Source: Bacteroidota bacterium (GTDB lineage Bacteria > Bacteroidota > Bacteroidia > Bacteroidales > Marinifilaceae). From it: a DNA stretch of 11,537 nucleotides. The translations under genes and the position numbers were made by a program. The stretch covers positions 1 to 11,537 of the forward strand of contig JAEXFF010000119.1 of NCBI GenBank assembly GCA_023400335.1, read 5' to 3'. Positions within the stretch are counted from its first letter, which is position 1; each line of letters starts with the position of its first letter. A model generated the notes under the pieces. It was not told the origin of the DNA. It worked only from the letters and a program-made list of their open reading frames with translations, and did no database searches. Below are positions 1-6,775 of this stretch, piece by piece.

Positions 1-592
1 CCTTCTGCCATAACCGGATCAAATCATAATCAGAAATACGTTTTTCTATCTCCAATTTATTGGTACCGGCAATGATTTCTTTTTCCTGAACAAATTGCAA
101 AAATTCCTCTTTATTTCCAAAAAGCAATTCTATCGGCATGCTTTCCATCCAAGTTTTCCTTTTACTGTAATAGAAAGAAAAACTTCCCCAGGGGTAAGAA
201 GAGATATCCTTACAAATCCCCGCTTTTAAAGGATTCTGCAAAATATACCTTACACACCGCATCAGATAACCTTCTTCTTCTACCGGTTCACTTTTAAAAC
301 GATCCAAAAAAAGCCAGCCTTTACGATCGTATTTCCGATTATACCATGCAACAAAACTCACCGTTATTTTTTTCATATAAAGACTCAAATCGGTACTTTT
401 GACTAACAGATGCACATGATTATCCATTAAACAAAAGCAATAGATGGTAAAATGTTCATCGGAATATCTTTCCAATCGCTTTAAATATTCCTCATAATCC
501 TCCCGCTCGTAAAAGATAATCTGTTCGCCCTGACCCCGGGCAATAACATGATATATCCCTGTAACTGATGTCTGACGCGAATTTCTGGGCAT
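1..592 (-). CDS. REP-associated tyrosine transposase (Y1_Tnp/RAYT), 3' end cut by window edge
   Basis: A single-domain HUH/Y1 transposase related to IS200/IS605 TnpA. Such proteins cut and join single-stranded DNA at REP-type hairpins and usually exist as one domesticated copy. Translating the minus strand from the ATG at 590-592 gives 197 uninterrupted residues, with no stop before the left edge. It opens MPRNSRQTSVTGIYHV, the classic RAYT N-terminus. The metal-binding HUH pair is in MDNHVHLL (His59, His61). The probable catalytic Tyr is Y116 in RYILQNPLKAG, followed by the family's SSYPWGS segment. The visible C-terminal part (from about 155, ELLFGNKEEF to ISDYDLIRLW) resembles the extra region of longer RAYTs. 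From memory, the sequence looks more like Clostridia-type RAYTs than typical Bacteroides IS200 transposases; this was not searched. A 29-bp palindrome lies just upstream. The family call is firm; activity is unknown. Confidence 0.9.
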   Translation of the reverse strand, partial: MPRNSRQTSVTGIYHVIARGQGEQIIFYEREDYEEYLKRLERYSDEHFTIYCFCLMDNHVHLLVKSTDLSLYMKKITVSFVAWYNRKYDRKGWLFLDRFKSEPVEEEGYLMRCVRYILQNPLKAGICKDISSYPWGSFSFYYSKRKTWMESMPIELLFGNKEEFLQFVQEKEIIAGTNKLEIEKRISDYDLIRLWQK

Positions 593-617
593 ATTACGGA
601 CAAGCCTTTAAGTTATG

Positions 618-648
618 TAAATTTAAGGCATTTTTTAATGAAAATCAA
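618..648 (-). promoter_or_regulatory. Weak candidate Bacteroidota promoter for the transposase gene
   Basis: On the minus strand TAAATTTA (618-625) matches the Bacteroidota -7 consensus TAnnTTTG at all fixed positions but the last. A TTG (646-648) lies 20 bp further upstream, close to the expected -33 spacing. It would start transcription roughly 30 bases before the ATG. The region is A/T rich, so a chance match is quite possible. Confidence 0.25.
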
Positions 649-675
649 CATGACTTTTTCCGGGAAATTGCAGCA

Positions 676-704
676 GGTGACAAAAGAACCGTCCCCTTGT
701 CACC
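676..704. repeat. 29-bp REP-like palindrome, probable cognate repeat of the transposase
   Basis: Arms GGTGACAA (676-683) and TTGTCACC (697-704) are perfect 8-bp inverted repeats around a 13-base loop. On the minus strand the loop reads GGGGACGGTTCTT. The loop itself is not symmetric, so the unit has an orientation, as REP sequences do. It lies 84 bp upstream of the transposase start. I recall this same palindrome as a dispersed repeat in many bacterial genomes, particularly Clostridia, often near Y1 transposases; that is memory, not a search. Only one copy is in the window; a second would be expected beyond the left edge. Confidence 0.75.
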
Positions 705-729
705 AAAAGAGCCGCACAGGGCGGCTCTT
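705..729 (-). terminator. Rho-independent terminator of the GT3-GT35 fusion gene
   Basis: A perfect 9-bp stem, AAGAGCCGC (minus 729-721) with GCGGCTCTT (minus 715-707), and a 5-base loop. The T-run is TTTT, of which two T belong to the stem. It begins 27 bases after the stop codon of the fusion gene. The stem is GC-rich for this genome, as expected of an intrinsic terminator, but the T-run is short. The same palindrome might also work on the plus strand less well, since that side lacks a T-run. Confidence 0.7.
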
Positions 730-737
730 ACAGTATT

Positions 738-753
738 CGCTATATCCATAGCG
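738..753. repeat. Small inverted repeat directly after the fusion gene's stop codon
   Basis: CGCTAT (738-743) and ATAGCG (748-753) form a perfect 6-bp stem with a 4-base loop, two bases beyond the stop codon. It may be a 3'-end stabilising hairpin in the transcript upstream of the terminator, or chance. Confidence 0.4.
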
Positions 754-755
754 GA

Positions 756-3700
756 TTATAACCATTTTACCAAAGCAAAGTCTTGCCGATGAGGCAGTAA
801 CGAATTTTTAGGATAAATACGCAGAGCTAAATTGAGCACTCCGGGGGCATCGGCCGTCACATCTATATGATAGGTCGCTTTCCCGTCTTCCTGGGATACA
901 GGTGTAAAATCGTATTTTTCGCGGATGACCAAACGGTCGTTTTTCTGTTCGGCAGCCACCAATTCCACTCCTATATCTTCCATAGACAGCTCTCCGATCT
1001 CCAACGTAACTTCTCCCCAATAAGACTTACCCAAAGCGATAATTTGTTTGGAGCGATTGGGAATATCCAGGCTGACCACTTCAATGTTATCCCATTCACG
1101 TGTAACTTTCTTTTTCCATTCCGCAATTTCCGTTGCCATGGCAAAATCATTTGCAATCATTTGGTGATAACGTTCCGACATCGGAATATAATATTGATTC
1201 TCGTAATCAATTAACATCCGGTTGGTTGTAAAATTAGAAGCAACTTTAGCGATAGTATTCTTAATATAACTGATCCATTTAGGAGACATGCCCGCGTTAT
1301 TTTTATCGTAAAAGAGCGGAGCGATATCATCGTCTATGATATTGTAAATCATTTCCGAATCCAGTTCATCCTGGAAAGATTGATTTTCATAGGTACGTTC
1401 CATGGGGAGCATCCAACCGGCATCGGGACGATAACCTTCCACCCACCAACCGTCCAACACACTAAAATGCATTACTCCGTTCATGGCTGCTTTCTCTCCA
1501 CTGGTTCCCGAAGCTTCCTGAGGACGTGTAGGAGTATTCATCCACACATCCACTCCCTGAACCAGATTCTTTGCCAAATCCATATCGTAATTCGGCAGGA
1601 ACAAAATTTTTCCGATAAACTTGGGATGTTTAGATATTTCGACGATCCGTTTGATCAAATCCTGCCCGGCTTTATCTGCAGGGTGGGCTTTCCCGGCAAA
1701 AATGAATTGTACAGGATGCTGGGGATTGTTTACAATCTCGTCCAGGCGATCGAGGTTACGGAAGAGCAGATGAGCCCGTTTATAAGTAGCAAAACGGCGT
1801 GCAAACCCTATCGTTAGAATATCGTCCCGCAAAGTATCATGTATTTCGATCACCTGACGGGGAGTAAAATAAGAAGCCGTAAGTCCATCCGTCAGCATTT
1901 TCTTGACGTGGTCGATCAACCGTTTTCTCAGTTTATTCCGTACTTCGAATACAATTTCATCCGGTACTTTATAAATTTCTTCAAAACACTTTTTATCATA
2001 GTGGTGGGTCTGAAAAGCTTCCCCAAAAATAGAAGCCTCTATTTTCTTCCATTCCGGGGCTGTCCAGGTCGGGTAATGCACTCCATTTGTCACATAACTG
2101 ATGTGCAATTCTTCCGGTAGATAACCCGGCCATAATCCTTTGAAAATATCCCGGCTTACTTCACCATGCAGCCAGCTTACCCCATTCACTTCCTGAGACA
2201 AATTAGCAGCCAGGAAGCTCATCGAAAATTTCTCATTCGGATCTGCTACATTGATTTTTCCCAAACCCAATAACTGTTCCCAGCTAATCTTCAGACGATC
2301 GGCAAAATGAGAAATATAAGTACGGAGCATATTTTCAGAAAAGAAATCATGTCCGGCAGGAACAGGAGTATGAGTTGTAAAAAGAGAAGAGGCTCTTACC
2401 ACTTCTATTGCTTCAGCAAATGACAATCCCTGTTCTGTGATATACTCTTTCAGTCGTTCCAAACCTGTAAATGCAGCGTGACCTTCGTTACAATGATAAG
2501 TGGAAGCATCTACTCCTAATTTCCGTAAAGCCTGTATACCTCCGCATCCCAGCAACAATTCCTGCTTCAAACGGTTCTCCCAATCCCCTCCATACAAATG
2601 GTGGGTAATCGAGCGATCTTCCTGAAGATTATCTTCAAAATCCGTATCCAGCAGATACAACTCAATACGTCCGACATCTACTCTCCAAATCCTCGCATAT
2701 ACATTACGTCCCGGGAATACCAGACTTACGGTAAGCCAATTGCCATCCTTATCGCGTACAGGTGTCACGGCAATTTTCATAAAGTCCTGCGCTTCATACT
2801 CGGCTTCCTGATCCCCCATAGCCGAAAGTTTTTGGGTGAAATAACCATACCGGTACAGCAACCCAACCGCTGTAATTTTAGTTCCCTTATCACTGGCCTC
2901 TTTCAAATAATCCCCGGCTAAAATACCCAGGCCTCCGGAATAAATCTTTAAAGAAGTATGCAATCCATATTCCATACTGAAATAAGCGACTCCTGCCCCA
3001 CTCATCTGTTTCTTCCCCTCCATATAAGTCTTAAAGTGAGTATAGACTTTCTCCAAACGTCCTACAAATTCCGGATCATTTTCCAATTCCTTATAACGGC
3101 TCAATGAAATCTTATCCAGCAAGGCTATCGGATTATGCCCGCAAGCCCGCCACTGCTCAATATCAATACTTCTAAACAATTCCCGGGCTTCATCATTCCA
3201 ACACCACCACAAGTTTTTGGATAATTCTTCCAGCGCTATCAACTTTTCGGGAATAGAACGATGAATCATGACACTGATCCAATGAGGAGTATTCACCGAA
3301 AGTTGTTTTTCAATATACGACACTTGTTCATTTAAAGCGACAGGCATCTCCTTCAGGCGTTCATTTACCTGATTTAAAGCAATTTCATAAGCTTTTTTAT
3401 AATAAATAATCAGATTATCCCACAAAGCAATACGGGAAACGTCTTTTGCATTCTCCTTGTATTGTACTACTTCCTGTTCATTCAGTGTCGTAAAACTTTT
3501 AATCCGGTCAGCGATAGAACCGATCACATAATCACTATTTCCGTCCTCCCGGTGAATAACATCTATTCCCGGATGTTCCATATTATAATGCTCTTTAACC
3601 CACAGACCGAAACCGGCTAAAGTTGTCGTAATCGTAGGGACCCTAAAAGCCAGACTTTCCAGAGGAGTATATCCCCAGGGTTCATAATAGGAAGGGAAAA

Positions 3701-4997
3701 CAGTCAAATCCATGCCGATTAACAAGTCGTAATAAGGCATGTTGAAAACGCCGTCATCCCCGTTCAAATAACAGGGCACAAAAAACACCTTTACCGGATC
3801 GTTTTCCCCGTTATTTAATTTTTGTGACCGGATACTATTCATGACCGGATCGTGCATTTCATCGGATAAATAGTGGGTCAGATAAGAACTTCCATTGACA
3901 GTATCCTGGGGATATTCCAAATTATGTAATAATTCTTTGTTCGGACCATTCTGACCGGCAGGCACTAACACAAAAGCCAAAACTTCTCGGTTGATACCAT
4001 TATTCCGGTTTAGACGTCCCAACGCTTCAATAAATACATCAATTCCTTTATTTTTAAATTCATACCGTCCACTGATCCCGATAATCAAAGCGTTTTCGCT
4101 TACCGGACGTCTCAGCAAAGCCTGAGCGACCTGCATAAATTTTTCCCTTCCGGCATTTCTTTTCCCTTCGAACTCTGTATCCTTAGGAGTAAAAACATTT
4201 TCAAAACCGTTAGGAGTAACAATATCTACATCCGTGTCCAGAAAATGGGAACATTCAGTAGCTGTGATCTCACTGACTGTAGTAAAACAATCGGCATTAT
4301 GAGCTGCTGTCTTCTCCAAAGACTGTTTTGAGACTACATTAAAGCGGCGGGCTAATTCTTCCGGCACATAATTTTTCATCTCACTGTATAAGGGTAAATT
4401 ATTCCCCGCTACACATCTTCCCAAAACCGTAGCATGTGTAGTAAATACACAACCTACCTGAGGCATAGCATATTTCAGATATAAAAGTCCGGTACCGGTC
4501 ATCCATTCGTGAAACTGGGCAATAATACGTTGCCGCATTGTCGTATTAAAACGGACAAAACTTTCAATAACTTTTCCCGACGCATATCCAAAAAGAGCCG
4601 GTTCGATATAGTCCCATTGCCCACTGATAGAGTCCAGCTTATATTTTTCCCAAAATGAAGAAAAAATGGCGTCTTTTTGTGTAATAAAAGTAGTAAAATC
4701 TACTAAAATCACCACCGGCTCCCCTGCCACGTTCCACCGTCCCACTTTAATACGCAAACCTTCCTGAGCGGCCCTCACCCTCCAGGATTTAAATAAACGG
4801 GGATCATCAATAAATTCCGGATTCTGTTCGGTATACCTCCAGACATCCGGCCCGATCAGAATATGGCTATTACTATACTCTTTCACCATATTCAAAGCCT
4901 TCGTAGAAATTACGGTGTGTATCCCTCCGACTTTATTACAAACTTCCCAACTTACCTCAAACAAATAGGCAGGATTCTTCAATTTATTGTTATCCAT
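756..4997 (-). CDS. Glycogen synthase (GT3) - alpha-glucan phosphorylase (GT35) fusion
   Basis: A cytosolic 1413-residue two-enzyme protein. Residues about 8-560 are a GT3, eukaryote-type glycogen synthase: YLFEVSWEVCNKVGGIHTVI at the N-terminus, and the nucleotide-sugar motif EPWGYTPLE with Glu439 and Glu447. GT3 enzymes elongate alpha-1,4-glucan, usually from UDP-glucose. From about 575 a short phosphorylase follows. It has the DUF3417-like ELSKNLWWCW segment, a core with YSGGLGILAGD, HCNEGHAAF and THTPVPAGHD, and EASGTSGEKAAMNG holding the PLP lysine (Lys1169, codon 1491-1493). About 100 beta-rich residues close it. The phosphorylase releases glucose-1-phosphate. Both halves keep their key residues. 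The start is the ATG at 4997, where the family's sequence begins; an in-frame TTG at 5027 overlaps the promoter. No Arg-rich glucose-6-phosphate helix is evident near 500-540. It is separated from the upstream operon by a terminator and has its own promoter. Such fusions occur in Bacteroidota; the enzymology of the fused form is not known to me. Confidence 0.95.
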   Translation of the reverse strand: MDNNKLKNPAYLFEVSWEVCNKVGGIHTVISTKALNMVKEYSNSHILIGPDVWRYTEQNPEFIDDPRLFKSWRVRAAQEGLRIKVGRWNVAGEPVVILVDFTTFITQKDAIFSSFWEKYKLDSISGQWDYIEPALFGYASGKVIESFVRFNTTMRQRIIAQFHEWMTGTGLLYLKYAMPQVGCVFTTHATVLGRCVAGNNLPLYSEMKNYVPEELARRFNVVSKQSLEKTAAHNADCFTTVSEITATECSHFLDTDVDIVTPNGFENVFTPKDTEFEGKRNAGREKFMQVAQALLRRPVSENALIIGISGRYEFKNKGIDVFIEALGRLNRNNGINREVLAFVLVPAGQNGPNKELLHNLEYPQDTVNGSSYLTHYLSDEMHDPVMNSIRSQKLNNGENDPVKVFFVPCYLNGDDGVFNMPYYDLLIGMDLTVFPSYYEPWGYTPLESLAFRVPTITTTLAGFGLWVKEHYNMEHPGIDVIHREDGNSDYVIGSIADRIKSFTTLNEQEVVQYKENAKDVSRIALWDNLIIYYKKAYEIALNQVNERLKEMPVALNEQVSYIEKQLSVNTPHWISVMIHRSIPEKLIALEELSKNLWWCWNDEARELFRSIDIEQWRACGHNPIALLDKISLSRYKELENDPEFVGRLEKVYTHFKTYMEGKKQMSGAGVAYFSMEYGLHTSLKIYSGGLGILAGDYLKEASDKGTKITAVGLLYRYGYFTQKLSAMGDQEAEYEAQDFMKIAVTPVRDKDGNWLTVSLVFPGRNVYARIWRVDVGRIELYLLDTDFEDNLQEDRSITHHLYGGDWENRLKQELLLGCGGIQALRKLGVDASTYHCNEGHAAFTGLERLKEYITEQGLSFAEAIEVVRASSLFTTHTPVPAGHDFFSENMLRTYISHFADRLKISWEQLLGLGKINVADPNEKFSMSFLAANLSQEVNGVSWLHGEVSRDIFKGLWPGYLPEELHISYVTNGVHYPTWTAPEWKKIEASIFGEAFQTHHYDKKCFEEIYKVPDEIVFEVRNKLRKRLIDHVKKMLTDGLTASYFTPRQVIEIHDTLRDDILTIGFARRFATYKRAHLLFRNLDRLDEIVNNPQHPVQFIFAGKAHPADKAGQDLIKRIVEISKHPKFIGKILFLPNYDMDLAKNLVQGVDVWMNTPTRPQEASGTSGEKAAMNGVMHFSVLDGWWVEGYRPDAGWMLPMERTYENQSFQDELDSEMIYNIIDDDIAPLFYDKNNAGMSPKWISYIKNTIAKVASNFTTNRMLIDYENQYYIPMSERYHQMIANDFAMATEIAEWKKKVTREWDNIEVVSLDIPNRSKQIIALGKSYWGEVTLEIGELSMEDIGVELVAAEQKNDRLVIREKYDFTPVSQEDGKATYHIDVTADAPGVLNLALRIYPKNSLLPHRQDFALVKWL

Positions 4998-5024
4998 AAT
5001 ATTATATTTATACAAAAGTGCGCG

Positions 5025-5056
5025 CAAAGATACGAAAAAAATAATTTGAGGTACAG
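5025..5056 (-). promoter_or_regulatory. Bacteroidota-type promoter of the GT3-GT35 gene
   Basis: On the minus strand TATCTTTG (5025-5032) is a perfect TAnnTTTG -7 element. The -33 element is weak: CTG (5054-5056), 21 bp upstream, in place of TTG, with a T-tract between. Transcription would begin near 5018, giving a leader of about 20 bases. The leader is A/T rich (TATAAATATAATATT) and has no Shine-Dalgarno sequence, as is usual in this phylum. Confidence 0.7.
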
Positions 5057-5167
5057 TTAAAATACATAAAAAACAGACCTGACCTTCCCATCACTTTATC
5101 CGCTCAAGCGAGCTTTTATTTCCAATTTTGACAGCAGCTGATAATTTGACTTTATGTGTATTTTCTG

Positions 5168-5206
5168 TTTTATAAAGGTAAAATTAATTTTTACTGCTTT
5201 ATAAAA
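5168..5206. repeat. Long A/T-rich imperfect hairpin in the intergenic region
   Basis: TTTTATAAAG (5168-5177) pairs with CTTTATAAAA (5197-5206). Immediately inside, GTAAAA (5178-5183) pairs with TTTTAC (5189-5194). This gives 16 paired bases with one 2-base bulge (TG, 5195-5196) and a 5-base loop. It lies next to, and shares bases with the T-run of, the neighbouring terminator, about 110 bp upstream of the fusion gene's promoter. It could be a second terminator structure, a remnant of a small mobile repeat, or a consequence of A/T richness. The rest of the 284-bp gap (about 5057-5167) shows no gene or other clear signal. Confidence 0.5.
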
Positions 5207-5254
5207 AACACGAAGTTTACGGATTCCACTGATTTCAGTTTATCCGTAAACTTC
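5203..5254 (-). terminator. Terminator of the four-gene glycogen operon
   Basis: Perfect 13-bp arms GAAGTTTACGGAT (5212-5224) and ATCCGTAAACTTC (5242-5254). Inside the loop lies a further 5-bp stem, ACTGA/TCAGT (5228-5232 and 5235-5239). On the minus strand the stem is followed by GTG and six T (5208-5203). It begins 27 bases after the GH57 stop codon, fitting an intrinsic terminator. The plus-strand side has no T-run, so it works in the minus direction only. Confidence 0.75.
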
Positions 5255-5281
5255 ATCTATTATTCATTCTGCTGATATCAT

Positions 5282-6709
5282 TTATTTTTTAGTAGTCCTC
5301 CGGGTTCCTTTTGCAGATTTATCTGTACGGGCGCTTTTAACTTCCGTTTCAATCTTTTCATTTTCTGCTGTACGGGCTGCTTTCAGAGATTTCTGTTCCC
5401 GAATTTCAGCCTGCACCGTCTGGACTTCAGCCATCACCTCTTTTTTACCGGTTTTTGCTTTTTTTACTTCTTTTTTCGGTTCTTCTTTTCCTTTTTTCCC
5501 AGGCTTTGATAAATTTTCTGTTTTTTCATCCACCTGGGCAATAAAATCACTCAGGACATTCATGTAATTAATAAAGGCTTCGTAAGGAGAATCATAAGGA
5601 GTAAAATATTGGTGTACAATTCCATCTGAAAATAATTTCGTACACATATAATAAAAATGGTCGCTGGCTTGCAAGCACTTATAATCGTAATTGATTTTCG
5701 GTTCGTCTAAAACCTTCACTTTATCGCGTATTTTATACAGCTCTTCAAAAGCTTCCATCTGCAATTCATTTCCCAACCACGCTGTCAGGTCTCTTTCTTC
5801 ATCTGCCCAGGAGATAGGGAAAGGCACGTTTAAAGGAGCCACCGGCTGATGTTTGGCAACTACTTCACGGGGAGTAAGAAATTCAAAGGCAGCAGTCGAA
5901 AGTACCTGCTCCGGTAAACTCCTCATAAAGGCAAATATACCGGTTTCTTCCTGCTGGTGCTCACCAAAAGTCTCATAATCCATAAATAAATTAATGACAT
6001 CCTCATTCTGAACAGCCTCAGTCAGCCATCCCGTATATTTTTCCGCAGTAAGGGGCCATTCTCCCCAGGATCTGTCAGAAAAGCGGAAAGCGATATCATC
6101 GCTTAAACGGAAATTTTTCAGTAACAATTTCAATTTCGGATTCAGGGAATTGGTATAGACGTAATTCGGGCTCTTCCAACCCAATATGTGTTTGGCCCCT
6201 TCCGTCAGCATAGTTGTATATCCCATATGAGCTACCATTTCTCCAATTTTATCGGAATAAATAAGTTCCGTATTCCGGAAAGTTACGGGAGTATAGCCAA
6301 ATAATTTTTTTATCAGTTCTGCGTGTTGTTTTACCTGATTATTGAACTCTTTTTCATTTGCCAAACTTGCCAATGAGTGTGAATACGTCTCCGCCAAAAA
6401 TTCCACACAACCTGTTTCCGCCAAAGCTTTAAAACTATCAATCACTTCCGGAGCATATTTTTCAAATTGCTCGATAGCCAAACCTGATATAGAAAAACTC
6501 ACTTTAAAATTTTTTCCGTACTTTTTGATCAGCTCCAGCATCATCTTATTTGCTGGTAAATAACATCTTTCAGCCACTTTCCGGGTAATCGTCCGATTGG
6601 CAAAATCATCATAATAATCATGGCTTTTACCTATATCGAAAAAGTGATATTTTCTTAAGCGCACCGGCTGATGAACCTGAAAATACAAGCATAATGTCTT
6701 CTTATCCAT
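5282..6709 (-). CDS. GH57 alpha-amylase-like glycoside hydrolase with lysine-rich C-terminal tail
   Basis: A cytosolic family GH57 enzyme acting on alpha-1,4-glucans, as an amylase or 4-alpha-glucanotransferase; the sequence does not decide which. The family's N-terminal HQP motif is at residues 13-15, after a hydrophobic first strand. The likely nucleophile is Glu148 in FRNTELIYSD and the acid/base Asp244 in MDYETFGEHQ. Both are present, which matters because some Bacteroidota GH57 homologues are said to lack them. No signal peptide is seen. The catalytic part ends near 393. Residues 394-475 are a low-complexity tail with about a quarter lysine plus scattered Glu, Thr and Ala, probably disordered. 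The ATG at 6709 is directly followed by the HQP strand, so the start is well placed. It is the last gene of the operon, 66 bp after the GT4 gene, with a terminator downstream. Confidence 0.9.
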   Translation of the reverse strand: MDKKTLCLYFQVHQPVRLRKYHFFDIGKSHDYYDDFANRTITRKVAERCYLPANKMMLELIKKYGKNFKVSFSISGLAIEQFEKYAPEVIDSFKALAETGCVEFLAETYSHSLASLANEKEFNNQVKQHAELIKKLFGYTPVTFRNTELIYSDKIGEMVAHMGYTTMLTEGAKHILGWKSPNYVYTNSLNPKLKLLLKNFRLSDDIAFRFSDRSWGEWPLTAEKYTGWLTEAVQNEDVINLFMDYETFGEHQQEETGIFAFMRSLPEQVLSTAAFEFLTPREVVAKHQPVAPLNVPFPISWADEERDLTAWLGNELQMEAFEELYKIRDKVKVLDEPKINYDYKCLQASDHFYYMCTKLFSDGIVHQYFTPYDSPYEAFINYMNVLSDFIAQVDEKTENLSKPGKKGKEEPKKEVKKAKTGKKEVMAEVQTVQAEIREQKSLKAARTAENEKIETEVKSARTDKSAKGTRRTTKK

Positions 6710-6775
6710 AATATTTTAATTTATTGTTTCATTTCCTATTTAAACCCCACCCTTGCTAAAAGTCTTTATTCTAAC

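Noticed and set aside
604..629. Imperfect inverted repeat GCCTTTAA...TTTAAGGC upstream of the transposase
   Set aside because: The arms need a bulge to pair and the region is A/T rich; too weak to list as a feature.
568..792. Plus-strand ORF of 74 codons over the transposase start and fusion-gene end
   Set aside because: It overlaps two well-supported minus-strand genes and crosses the palindrome and terminator; the translation resembles no protein family I know.
6710..6775. Internal promoter between the GT4 and GH57 genes
   Set aside because: The 66-bp gap is A/T rich but holds no TAnnTTTG match on the minus strand, so co-transcription is the simpler reading.
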